Shown here: positions 27,440 through 35,840 of the stretch, in pieces
How positions within the stretch are numbered: position 1 is the stretch's first letter
Layout of the letters: each line of letters starts with the position of its first letter
Source: an uncultured Paracoccaceae bacterium
GTDB taxonomy: Bacteria; Pseudomonadota; Alphaproteobacteria; Rhodobacterales; Rhodobacteraceae
Length of the DNA: 64,000 bases
Assembly: GCA_947503775.1 (NCBI GenBank)
Contig: CANNFE010000006.1
Span: 62,001-126,000, forward strand
Direction: 5' to 3'
Position numbers and translations under genes: made by a program
Notes under the pieces: generated by a model
The model's input: only the letters and a program-made list of their open reading frames with translations
The model's database searches: none
What the model was told of the DNA's origin: nothing

Positions 27440-28258
27440 ATGTACGCATTCGAGATGGAGAGACCTCAGACGATCGCCGATGCGGTTGCCGCGCTGAAGG
27501 ATGAGGACGCGCAGGCGCTTGGAGGCGGGCAGACGCTGATTCCGACGCTGAAACAAAGGCTTGCCATGCCCTCGAAGCTGGTGTCGCTGCACGGGATCGC
27601 GCAGATGAAGGGCGTCTGCACCGACGATGATGGTCGGATCTGTATCGGCGGGGCGACGACGCATCAGCAGGTATCGGAAAGCGCGGGCGATTATCCGGCG
27701 CTGGCCTGGCTGGCGAGCCGGATCGGGGATCCGGCGGTGCGCAATCGGGGCACGATCGGCGGCTCGCTGGCCAATAACGATCCCTCGGCCTGCTATCCGG
27801 CGGCCGCGTTGGGATCGGGAGCGGTGATCGTCACCGATAATCGTGAGATTGCGGCGGATGATTATTTTCAGGGGATGTTCACGACAGCCTTGAATGAGGG
27901 CGAGATCATCACCGAGGTGAAGTTCCCCGTGCCGTCTCATGCCGCCTATATGAAGTTCATTCAGCCGGCCTCGCGGTTTCCGCTGGTGGCGGTCTTTGTC
28001 GCCAAGTTTGACGATGGCGTTCGGGTGGCGATTACCGGCGCGTCCGAAGAGGGTGTGTTCCGCTGGGGCGAGGCGGAGAGCGCGCTGTCCGGCAATTTCG
28101 CACCCGAGGCGGTCGATGGGCTGAGCGTGGATCCATCGGGGATGATCGGTGATCTTCACGGCACCAAGGAATACCGGGCGCATCTTGTGGGCGTAATGAC
28201 CAAGCGGGCCGTGAAAGCGGCGGCTGCGGGCGAGACGGGGGTAAGCTCGGCCCACTGA
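27440..28258 (+). CDS. coxM: Molybdenum hydroxylase FAD-binding subunit (CoxM)
   Basis: 272 aa medium subunit. FAD-binding motifs ALGGGQTLIPTLKQRL (residues ~30-45) and RGTIGGSLANNDPSACYPAA (~108-127), then FMKFIQPASRFPLVAV and CO-dehydrogenase flavoprotein C-terminal domain. Passes electrons from CoxS to an acceptor. Last gene of the cox-type operon; followed by a hairpin terminator shared with convergent apbE. Confidence 0.93.
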   Translation: MYAFEMERPQTIADAVAALKDEDAQALGGGQTLIPTLKQRLAMPSKLVSLHGIAQMKGVCTDDDGRICIGGATTHQQVSESAGDYPALAWLASRIGDPAVRNRGTIGGSLANNDPSACYPAAALGSGAVIVTDNREIAADDYFQGMFTTALNEGEIITEVKFPVPSHAAYMKFIQPASRFPLVAVFVAKFDDGVRVAITGASEEGVFRWGEAESALSGNFAPEAVDGLSVDPSGMIGDLHGTKEYRAHLVGVMTKRAVKAAAAGETGVSSAH

Positions 28259-28277
28259 ATGTCCTTGGAGATCTGGT

Positions 28278-28307
28278 AAAAAAGGGGCGTCTTGGGGGGC
28301 GCCCTTT
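28278..28307. terminator. Bidirectional terminator between coxM and apbE
   Basis: GGGCG (28285) pairs with CGCCC (28300), flanked by six A on the left and TTT on the right, so it can act in both directions between two convergent genes. Confidence 0.7.
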
Positions 28308-28318
28308 CTGCTTGCCTT

Positions 28319-29206
28319 TCAGGCCGTCCGAACGTTGCCATCCAGATCGACCAGCAGGATGCGCCGCACGCCGTGAAGGCCGCGCAGGCGGCGGATGCGC
28401 GGCATCTCGGCAAGGCAAAGCGCGGTGGAGAGGCCGTCGGCGAGGGTCGCGCTGGTCGCCTCGACCGAGACGGTGGACCAGCGCGGAGACCACGACGGGC
28501 TTTCCGGGTGAAGGATATGGCCATGATCGGCCAGCGGCGTGGCCATTGGGCTTGATGTGGCGATAGCCGTGTTTCGAAGCGTGACGGTGCCGACCTGACC
28601 TTGCACCGGATCTTCGAGGCCCAGCCTGCGGGGCAGGCCTATGGCCGATTGCTCTCCGATATCGACGAAGGCGTCCGTCAGGCCGTGATCCTTCAGGACG
28701 GCGACGACGCGGTCGGTGATATAGCCCTGCGCGATACCGTTAAGGGTCATCTGTTGGTTATTGATCAACCTGAAGCCCCGCGAGCCGCGAGTTTGAACGT
28801 ATCTCCAGCCGACATAGCCCCATTCGTCCCTCAGCTCGCGCCGGGCCAGGGCGGCCCAGGGGCCTTGGATCGTGGGATCGAAGAGGCCGCCGGTCTGGGT
28901 GTGGATGCGGTCGATGTGGGAGAAGAGATCATGAAACTCGCGCGGGGCCTCGTTGATCGCGCCGTCCCGGTTCAACCGGGAGAGGATGGAGTCCGGGTCG
29001 TAGAGGCTGAAATAGCTCTCAAGCCGGCGGATCTCGCTCAGGGCGGCGTCGAGGGCGGGGCGGGCGGTTTCTTCGGGGCCGTCCAGGGTCAGCGTGGCCT
29101 CGGCGCCGAGCGCGATCCCGGACCAGCGGACCGGGGCGGCGGCGCGGGTGGCGGAGGGCAGGGCCGCGGCGGCGCTGATGGCGATAAGGCGGCGGCGGGT
29201 GATCAT
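28319..29206 (-). CDS. apbE: FAD:protein FMN transferase (ApbE)
   Basis: 295 aa. Covalently attaches FMN to a Thr of target proteins in the periplasm. N-terminus MITRRRLIAISAAAALPSA has an Arg triplet and hydrophobic core like a Tat or Sec signal. ApbE motifs: LNGIAQGYITDRVVAVLKDHG, VDIGEQSAIG and a C-terminal TSATLADGLSTAL (VEATSATLADG carries the conserved Ala/Asp/Gly). Overlaps the stop of the NosR-like gene by 4 nt; that protein has a matching acceptor motif, so it is the probable target. Confidence 0.92.
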   Translation of the reverse strand: MITRRRLIAISAAAALPSATRAAAPVRWSGIALGAEATLTLDGPEETARPALDAALSEIRRLESYFSLYDPDSILSRLNRDGAINEAPREFHDLFSHIDRIHTQTGGLFDPTIQGPWAALARRELRDEWGYVGWRYVQTRGSRGFRLINNQQMTLNGIAQGYITDRVVAVLKDHGLTDAFVDIGEQSAIGLPRRLGLEDPVQGQVGTVTLRNTAIATSSPMATPLADHGHILHPESPSWSPRWSTVSVEATSATLADGLSTALCLAEMPRIRRLRGLHGVRRILLVDLDGNVRTA

Positions 29207-31305
29207 TCGGCGGGGACCACGCTGAGGTTTGGGTGGTTCGGGATCCTGCGGCCCTTCCCTTCGAGGATGAGAGGCACGCAGCGGTCGGCGTCGTCATGGA
29301 TCGCGACGCAATCGAGGCAGGCGAAGCATTCCGAATACTGGATGGTGCCGGATTTTTCGATGGCGCCATAGCTGCATTTCACCCGGCAGAGCTGGCAGGG
29401 CGAGCCGCATTCGGCGCGGCGGGAAATCCAGTCGCGGCCGCGCAGGAGGCCGCCAAGAGCGAAGAGCGCGCCAAGAGGACAGACATAGCGGCAAAATCCC
29501 TTGAAGAGCGCCATCGAAAAGACGAGCCAGAGACCTGCATAGGCGACGTAATACCACTCTCGGATAAAGAACGTGGTGATCGCGGTCTTGAACGGCTCGA
29601 CCTCGGCAGCCTTGTCGATGTGTTGCGGGGCGATGATCGCGACGGCGACGAGCGCTCCGAGAACGAGGTATTTGAGATATTTGAGGCGCGCGTCCCATTG
29701 CGCGTTCGGTTCGATCTGCGGAATGCGCAGGAGGCGGCCGAGATGGGAGGCGAATTCCTGAAGGGCTCCGAACGGGCAGAGCCAGCCGCAAAAGAGCCCC
29801 CGGCCCCACGCGATGAGGCCTGCGATGGAGACGATCCAGATCAGGAGCGAGAACGGATCGTAGAGAAGGAAGGCAAAGCTGCCGCCCTGTAACGCCGCGT
29901 TGAGCGTGCCGAGCGCGGTCACGATGGAGAGCTGTCCCTGACCCCACCAGCCGATGAAGACGGTGATGACCGCGAGGACCGTCAGGCGGATCGGCGTCAG
30001 CCGCGATCCTGCGGCCAGTTGCCGGTCAGCGAAAGCCAGAGCACCGACGAGGAGCGTCAGTCCGGCGGCCAGAAGCGCCAGATCCGTGGCGCGGTTCTGA
30101 AGCGCATCGAGCCAGGGCGGATTCGGAGCGACCTGCTCGGGGCGGGTGAAGAACCGCTCGGGCGTCGAGTGGGTCGCGGCGAGCGTGACCGAGCCGATCT
30201 GAGGCTGGAACATGCCGTGTTCGCGAATCGCCTCGATCTGCAAGGTCCATTCGACAGCGGGATCAAAGCCCAGGCGCCGATCTGTTCTAAGGATCATCGC
30301 GGTTCCATCGTGAAGATCGTCCGGAACCGTTTCGTTCAGGTTAACGAGCAGATCGGCATCCCTGAGCGCGATGGGAAAGCCGCCCTGTTCGGCGGACAGC
30401 CAGTCAGGCGACGTGTTGCGGACGAAGTCCTCGGACACCAGCCCGTGCCGGGCGGTTTCGATGAGAAGGATCGGCTCGTCCGTCTCGGAAATCTGTTGAA
30501 ATCGTTGAAGATCGGCGAGGGATCTTTCGCTAAGGACGGCCCGCGCGACGGAGGGCGGACCCAGATCGAGGATCCAAAGATCGAGATAGGGCGCATCGGG
30601 ATCGGAGCGGGCCTCGGGGTCATCATGGGACCAGAGAGTGCCCGCGAATTCCGCTTCGATTTCCGCGTTCATGACGGTTTTGCGGGTCACGAGGCCCTGT
30701 TCGACCAGATCGTCCCAAGTCAGGTCTTCCTCGTGGGTCAGATCGGGGGCGGCGGGCGGACCGGTGGCGATGCCGGACATCTTTTCGCGCGCCACCTGAA
30801 GGGCGGCGGCGAGCACGCTTTCATGGGCGATCCGCACGGAGGCGGTCGCTTTGGTGACGCCGTCGAGATAGACGAGCGCGCTGCCCGATGTGGCGTCCCC
30901 GTAAGGAGTCCCGACGACGAGGCTGTCCGAGATGGAATGGCCGCGATATTGCTCGAAAAAGGCAAAGAACGGGGCCTCGCCCAGGCCGGAGACGAAGATG
31001 GGCTCGTTATGTTCGATCAGCTTCACGTCGAGGAAGCGGCCATCGAGATCGAGGACCACGAGGACATTGATCGGACTGCCGGAGAAGCCGGGCAGGGGCG
31101 CCATCGGTTCGGTCTCAAAGACGTAACCCGCTGGGGCGCCACCGGAATTCAGAAGCGCATAGACGCCATCCTCGATCACGGGTTCGCCAAGGGACATCGG
31201 CGGGACGATCATTTCGGCGATGCGCTCGCGCGGAAGCGGCTCGGCCCAGGTGAGGCTGGCGAGCAGGATGCCCATGAGGGCGATCAGGGCGCGTAGTCCT
31301 CCCAT
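29203..31305 (-). CDS. NosR/NirI-like flavinylated polyferredoxin membrane protein
   Basis: 700 aa. Signal/anchor at the start (GGLRALIALMGILLASLTWA), a periplasmic FMN-binding domain (~30-180) with acceptor motif DGVTKAT, whose Thr154 should carry the ApbE-added FMN, a long periplasmic region, then about five membrane helices from ~420, two CX3CP motifs (CGWLCPFGA, CRYVCPLGA), and C-terminal 4Fe-4S ligands (CGSPCQLCRVKC, CFACLDC...C). This is the NosR architecture: electron transfer between cytoplasm/quinol and periplasm. No nosZ or nir genes are near. ATG 31305 gives the signal; the ORF could extend to 31350 into the divergent promoter region. Confidence 0.88.
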   Translation of the reverse strand: MGGLRALIALMGILLASLTWAEPLPRERIAEMIVPPMSLGEPVIEDGVYALLNSGGAPAGYVFETEPMAPLPGFSGSPINVLVVLDLDGRFLDVKLIEHNEPIFVSGLGEAPFFAFFEQYRGHSISDSLVVGTPYGDATSGSALVYLDGVTKATASVRIAHESVLAAALQVAREKMSGIATGPPAAPDLTHEEDLTWDDLVEQGLVTRKTVMNAEIEAEFAGTLWSHDDPEARSDPDAPYLDLWILDLGPPSVARAVLSERSLADLQRFQQISETDEPILLIETARHGLVSEDFVRNTSPDWLSAEQGGFPIALRDADLLVNLNETVPDDLHDGTAMILRTDRRLGFDPAVEWTLQIEAIREHGMFQPQIGSVTLAATHSTPERFFTRPEQVAPNPPWLDALQNRATDLALLAAGLTLLVGALAFADRQLAAGSRLTPIRLTVLAVITVFIGWWGQGQLSIVTALGTLNAALQGGSFAFLLYDPFSLLIWIVSIAGLIAWGRGLFCGWLCPFGALQEFASHLGRLLRIPQIEPNAQWDARLKYLKYLVLGALVAVAIIAPQHIDKAAEVEPFKTAITTFFIREWYYVAYAGLWLVFSMALFKGFCRYVCPLGALFALGGLLRGRDWISRRAECGSPCQLCRVKCSYGAIEKSGTIQYSECFACLDCVAIHDDADRCVPLILEGKGRRIPNHPNLSVVPAE

Positions 31306-31332
31306 GTGATGCAGATTAGGAGGCGTGCGGGC

Positions 31333-31349
31333 TGGTCCCAATGGGACCA
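31333..31349. promoter_or_regulatory. Perfect 17-bp palindrome between the NosR-like gene and the permease
   Basis: TGGTCCCAATGGGACCA: two 8-nt arms around a single central A, in the 107-nt divergent region. Its TGGTC half-site matches the other TTGGTC elements in the island. A likely dimeric regulator site. Confidence 0.5.
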
Positions 31350-31412
31350 TCGTCTAGGAGGATTGCCTGGCCCGGCATGGCAGGATCGCCTTATGAACAA
31401 GGCGGATCCTTC

Positions 31413-32186
31413 ATGAGCCGGGCGCAGCCCGGGGCGGGCGTCATCGCGATCTCGCTGGCCGCACTGATAGGGATTTGGGCGCTCTCCTCGATCTGGGCGG
31501 ATCCCGATGTGCTGCCCGCGCCGTGGGACGTCTGGCGGATCGGGGTGGCGGAATGGCGATCGGGGGAATTGCCGCTGCATCTGACAGCGACCGCCCTGCG
31601 GGTCGCGGCGGCCTTTGCGCTGGCGATGGGGATCGGCGTGGTGCTGGGATTGGCGCTGGGATCGAGCGACCGGGCCAACCGCTGGTTCGGGCCATGGGTG
31701 GTCGTGCTGCTAAACATCCCGGCTTTGGTCGTGATCGTGCTGTGCTATTTGTGGATTGGTCTCAATGAGTTGGCGGCCATAGCTGCAGTAGCGCTGAACA
31801 AGACGGCGATGGTGGCGGTGACGATCCGGGAGGGGGTCTGGGCGCTTGACCGGCAGGTCAGTGACATGGCGCGGGTCTACCGGATGCCCATGGGGGCGCG
31901 GCTGCGCCATGTGATCCTGCCGCAGCTTTGGCCGTTCATCGCCTCGTCCATGCGCAACGGTCTGGCGATCATCTGGAAGATCGTTCTGGTGGTCGAGTTC
32001 CTGGGCCGCTCGAATGGCGTTGGGTTCCAGATTCACCTTTATTTTCAGCTCTTTGAGGTGGGATATGTGCTGGCCTATGCGCTGAGTTTCGTGGCCGTGA
32101 TGCTGGTGCTGGAATATGGAGCACTGCAGGTCTGGGAGCGGCGCGTTGTCCGCTGGCGGATGAAGGGCGCGGTGCGTGGGGCGTAA
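31413..32186 (+). CDS. NitT/TauT-type ABC transporter permease
   Basis: 257 aa, about six membrane helices. Contains the EAA loop of importers: MARVYRMPMGARLRHVILPQLWPFI. SsuC/TauC-type. No ATPase or binding protein is adjacent; the orphan pair at 15415-17081 is the natural partner, 14 kb away. ATG 31413 has AAGGCGG upstream; starts at 31341 or 31377 are possible. Divergent from the NosR-like gene. Confidence 0.85.
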   Translation: MSRAQPGAGVIAISLAALIGIWALSSIWADPDVLPAPWDVWRIGVAEWRSGELPLHLTATALRVAAAFALAMGIGVVLGLALGSSDRANRWFGPWVVVLLNIPALVVIVLCYLWIGLNELAAIAAVALNKTAMVAVTIREGVWALDRQVSDMARVYRMPMGARLRHVILPQLWPFIASSMRNGLAIIWKIVLVVEFLGRSNGVGFQIHLYFQLFEVGYVLAYALSFVAVMLVLEYGALQVWERRVVRWRMKGAVRGA

Positions 32187-32402
32187 TTGCCGGCAGGGCG
32201 GTCCGTCAGGGGGCGACTCGAAGGTTAACGGCTCTCTCGGGTCGAAATCGGGCCTGCGGCATCCGTGCGGCATATGGTCGGCATATGGGAGGAGGCAATT
32301 GGGGCCGCTCGCCACGTTAACGCAGCGCGCGCCTCTCGCCCCGCGCAACGGGAGAAACAATCCCAAGCTGGACAGGGCGATTGGTTCTCGCGCCCATCGG
32401 CC

Positions 32403-33506
32403 TTACTGAATCACGGGGACGACCAGATCGAGACCCGCGGCGAGCCAGCCTTTGGTGCTTTCGGGATAGAGTTTGACATTCTCGATGCCCGTCAGCTCGG
32501 AGGCGTAGAACCAGGTGAGCGCGCCGAGCTCTCCGGTGTTGCAGAAGGTGACGACCGGTTGCGCCTCCCATGAGACGGATTGTGCCTTGAGGGTCGTGAG
32601 CATCTCGAGCTCGGGCATCTCGGCGCCCATGAGACGATAGAAACCGGGGGCGGGCATGCTGGCGGCGCCGGGCAGGGTGGAGGGAACGCTTTGACCCTGG
32701 TCGTTGCGGCGCGAGAACATCCCCGACGGGCGCCCGTCGAGGAGGTGGCCGCGCGTGTGTCCTGCGCCGATATCCTCGACCTCGCCGAGAGAGGCATACC
32801 ATTGATCCGTCATGGTAAGCGTAATCTCGTAGGGCTCGGGTGTGGCGGGCGTGTCCGCCACGGGCCGCTCTGCTTTAGTCCAGGCGGCGTGACCGCCTTC
32901 GAGGATGGCGATCCGGGAGGCGCCGACGGATTTCAGCAGCCAATAGACGTAAGCGGCGCGGCCCATATCGAAGGGGTCGGCTTTGGTATGGATCAGCACG
33001 ATGGGCTGGTCGAGACGCAGGCCGATCTCTCCGATCAATGTGCTGAGTTCGGCATCGGTGGGCGGGCGGCCGGGATTGTCCTTGGTGCCGCGCCAGCGGG
33101 AATAGGGGACCGAGAGCGCGCCGGGGATGACGCCTGCGGCGGCGTTTTTCGCCGATCTCAGATCGACGATCTGTGCAGGCTGATTTTCCTGACGCTTTGC
33201 CAAGCTAGCGGGCGAGACGAGGACCTCCCAGTCGGTCGCGCCGGCGGATGAGGCCGGCGCCGTCTCGGCCGCGCCGCAGGGGAGCGAGAGGGCCATGCCG
33301 ATTTCGATCAGGTTGGGGTTCGGGCCGATCAGGTCGCGGTTGAGATCGTAGATCGCCCGGTAGGCGCTTCGGCTTCCTAACCTCTCCTGAGCGATCTGGC
33401 CCAGCGTTTCGCCAGCCTCGATCCGGTGGATTTGTCCGCAGGTCTGTGCGGCGGCGGCTGTGGCGATACTTAAAACTGCAACACTTGTCAGGATGCCGTA
33501 CAACAT
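32403..33506 (-). CDS. Secreted LysM-rhodanese fusion (tandem rhodanese sulfurtransferase)
   Basis: 367 aa, signal peptide MLYGILTSVAVLSIATAAAA. A LysM domain (~24-76: HRIEAGETLGQIAQERLG...NPNLIEIGMALSLPC) is followed by two rhodanese domains (~95-215 and ~225-365). The first lacks a catalytic Cys (LIHTKADP at the loop), the second has Cys322 in VVTFCNTGELG. So a periplasmic SseA-like sulfurtransferase probably held at peptidoglycan by LysM. Alone between the permease and lysC, transcribed minus; membership of the island is inferred. Confidence 0.85.
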   Translation of the reverse strand: MLYGILTSVAVLSIATAAAAQTCGQIHRIEAGETLGQIAQERLGSRSAYRAIYDLNRDLIGPNPNLIEIGMALSLPCGAAETAPASSAGATDWEVLVSPASLAKRQENQPAQIVDLRSAKNAAAGVIPGALSVPYSRWRGTKDNPGRPPTDAELSTLIGEIGLRLDQPIVLIHTKADPFDMGRAAYVYWLLKSVGASRIAILEGGHAAWTKAERPVADTPATPEPYEITLTMTDQWYASLGEVEDIGAGHTRGHLLDGRPSGMFSRRNDQGQSVPSTLPGAASMPAPGFYRLMGAEMPELEMLTTLKAQSVSWEAQPVVTFCNTGELGALTWFYASELTGIENVKLYPESTKGWLAAGLDLVVPVIQ

Positions 33507-33690
33507 GGCTCCCTCCCTAAAAAAACACTCAACAAAACCCCTATTTTGCAGGCTCTCCCCAAGCCGGCAACGGGTATATTCAATGAGCTAAAAACAAGAG
33601 AGGCGCTGAGTCCAGCATTAACGACTGCGACGAAAGTCGGGCAGATCTATGACAAAAATCGTCAAGTATTGCACGGGATCCGGTGGTGGA

Positions 33691-34926
33691 TCAGGCTTTT
33701 TCCAGCTCGAATGCGTCGTGCAGCGCCTGGACGGCGAGCTCCATATATTTGCGGTCGATCAGGACGGAGATCTTGATCTCGGAGGTGGTGATGACCTTTA
33801 TGTTGACGCCTTCCTCGCGGAGCGCCGAGAACATCTTTGAGGCGACGCCGGCATGGGAGCGCATGCCGATGCCGACAACCGAGACCTTGGCGACATCGGT
33901 ATCGGCGACGAGGTCGTGGTAGTTGATCTCTCCGCTGTCCTTGGCGCCTGCCATCGCGGCTTCGGCGCGGGGCACGTCGGAGACCGGGCAGGAGAAGGTC
34001 ATATCGGTGCGGCCATCTTCTGAGATGTTCTGCACGATCATGTCGACATTGACGCCTGCCTCGGCAAGCGGGCCGAAGATGGCGGCGGCGATCCCCGGGC
34101 GGTCGGCGACCGAGATCAGGGTCATTTTGGCCTCGTCGCGCGAATAGGCGACGCCGGAGACGACGTTGGATTCCATGATATCCTCCTCGGCACAGACGAG
34201 CGTGCCGGCGTTTTCATCATTGTCCTCGAAGCTGGAGAGCACGCGCAGGCGCACGTTGTAGCGCATGGCCAGCTCGACTGAGCGGGTCTGGAGGACCTTG
34301 GCGCCGAGGCTGGCGAGTTCCAGCATTTCCTCGAAGGCGATGCGGTCGAGCTTGCGGGCCTTGGAGCTGATCCGGGGGTCGGTCGTGTAGACACCGTCGA
34401 CATCGGTGTAGATATCGCAGCGCTCGGCCCCGAAGGCGGCGGCGAAGGCGACGGCGGTCGTGTCCGAGCCGCCGCGGCCCAGCGTGGTGATGCGGCCCTC
34501 GGGGGAGATGCCCTGAAAGCCCGCAACGACGGCGACCTTCATGCCGGAGGCGAATTTGGCCGAGATGTTTTCGGTCCCGATCTCCTCGATCCGGGCGGAG
34601 CTGTGGGCCGAGGTCGTCTTGAGCGGGACCTGCCAGCCGGTCCAGGAGCGGGCGGGGACGTCCATCTCTTGCAGCGTGAGGGCCATCAGACCGGCGGTCA
34701 CTTGCTCGCCGGAGGAGACGACGGTGTCGTATTCGCGGGCATCAAAGAGCGGCGAGGTCTCTTCGACCCAGCCGACGAGCTCGTTGGTCTTGCCCGACAT
34801 GGCCGAGACGATGACGATGACGTCATAGCCCGCCGCCACCTCGCGGCCGATGCGCTTGGCCGCGCGGCGGATCCGGTCGAGATTGGCCACGGAGGTGCCG
34901 CCGAATTTCATCACGAGGGTAGGCAT
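33691..34926 (-). CDS. lysC: Aspartate kinase
   Basis: 411 aa, usual length. First step of Lys/Thr/Met/diaminopimelate synthesis, phosphorylating aspartate. VMKFGGTSVAN at residues 5-15, TTLGRGGSDTTAVAFAAAFGA, IYTDVDGVYTTDPR, and two ACT domains from ~265 (MTLISVADRPGIAAAIF; KVSVVGIGMRSHAGVASKMF) for allosteric control by lysine/threonine. ATG 34926 gives the standard MPTLVMKFGG start. Confidence 0.96.
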   Translation of the reverse strand: MPTLVMKFGGTSVANLDRIRRAAKRIGREVAAGYDVIVIVSAMSGKTNELVGWVEETSPLFDAREYDTVVSSGEQVTAGLMALTLQEMDVPARSWTGWQVPLKTTSAHSSARIEEIGTENISAKFASGMKVAVVAGFQGISPEGRITTLGRGGSDTTAVAFAAAFGAERCDIYTDVDGVYTTDPRISSKARKLDRIAFEEMLELASLGAKVLQTRSVELAMRYNVRLRVLSSFEDNDENAGTLVCAEEDIMESNVVSGVAYSRDEAKMTLISVADRPGIAAAIFGPLAEAGVNVDMIVQNISEDGRTDMTFSCPVSDVPRAEAAMAGAKDSGEINYHDLVADTDVAKVSVVGIGMRSHAGVASKMFSALREEGVNIKVITTSEIKISVLIDRKYMELAVQALHDAFELEKA

Positions 34927-34999
34927 GGGGGTCCTTTGGATGCGCGCCGGGGCGGCAATAGGCAAAGCGGGGCGGGAGGGCAAGAGCCGGAGCTGGGCG

Positions 35000-35032
35000 A
35001 CTGCGCGCCCGGGGGGCGCGACACCCGCCCGG
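35000..35032 (+). repeat. Degenerate intergenic GC-rich hairpin element (...GACACCCGCCCGG)
   Basis: GCGCGCCC...GGGGCGCG stem followed by GACACCCGCCCGG; the 3' part matches the copies at 18439 and 39289. Lies between lysC and the SDR gene. Confidence 0.45.
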
Positions 35033-35105
35033 CCCGGCCTTCGCGGGTGCGGGATCGGGCGTTGCCTTTGAAGGGGTCAGCCGCCCGGGGCGCTGCCCCG
35101 GACCC

Positions 35106-35129
35106 CGAGGTATTTGGGGCAAGATGAGG
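35106..35129 (+). repeat. Short intergenic element, copy 5
   Basis: GAGGTATTTGGGGCAAGATGAG, the divergent relative of copies 1-4, just after the SDR stop (minus strand gene). Confidence 0.55.
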
Positions 35130-35132
35130 AGG

Positions 35133-35777
35133 TCAGTACGGGTGGGCTGTGCCGTCCCAGGTTTCGAAAATGCCGGTCGTCTCTGGCGAGAGGTCGGCGA
35201 AGCGTTGGGCGAGGCCGGTTGCGCTTTGTTCGGGGGAGATGGCGGCGTGATCGCCGCCCATATCGGTGCGGACCCAGCCGGGGTGGTAGATGCCGACAGA
35301 GACGCCTTTCGGTTTGAGGTCGGTCGCGAGGTTGCGGCCGAGATTGAGAACGGCGGCTTTGGAGGCGCGGTAGATGTAGCTGCCGCCGGGCGCCTGGGTG
35401 TCGGAGGCCATCTGGGACGAGAGGATGGCGATCTTGCCTTTGGCCGCTGTGAGCTGGGGCAGGAGGGTCTGGATCAGGCCGAAGATGCCGGTGACGTTTG
35501 TGGCGAAGGCGTCGGCCCACATGTTCGGCGGGTAGCCGCCTGAGAGGCTCTCGGATTTGTCGGGGTAGATGCCAGCATTGCAGACGAGGAGGTCGAGGGC
35601 GTCCGGAAGGGTCGGGGCGAGGGCGGCGATCGAGGCGGGATCGGATTGGTCGAGCTGGCGCCAGTCGTCTCCGTCCGGGGTGCCGCGGGTGGTGCCGATG
35701 ACGGTGTAGTGGGGGGCGAGAGCGGTTTTCAGGGCGGCGCCGATGCCGCGATTGGCGCCGGTGATGAGGGCGTGCAT
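35133..35777 (-). CDS. Short-chain dehydrogenase/reductase
   Basis: 214 aa. Classical SDR: NAD(P)-binding TGANRGIG, NAG at ~70 (LVCNAGIY), catalytic Ser in LSSQMAS and YRASK (Tyr/Lys). C-terminal HPGWVRTDMGG is the SDR PG motif. Substrate unknown; it resembles small single-domain SDRs of the YkvO/CsgA type. Confidence 0.88.
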   Translation of the reverse strand: MHALITGANRGIGAALKTALAPHYTVIGTTRGTPDGDDWRQLDQSDPASIAALAPTLPDALDLLVCNAGIYPDKSESLSGGYPPNMWADAFATNVTGIFGLIQTLLPQLTAAKGKIAILSSQMASDTQAPGGSYIYRASKAAVLNLGRNLATDLKPKGVSVGIYHPGWVRTDMGGDHAAISPEQSATGLAQRFADLSPETTGIFETWDGTAHPY

Positions 35778-35840
35778 GGGGGATCTCCGAAGCTGTTGGC
35801 CTCAGGATCTAAGGCGCGGGCAAGGCGGGTCGAGGGGACG

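Noticed and set aside
29203-31305. A nitrous-oxide reduction (nos) cluster
   Set aside because: NosR-like protein and ApbE are present, but no nosZ, nosD, nosF, nosY or nosL.
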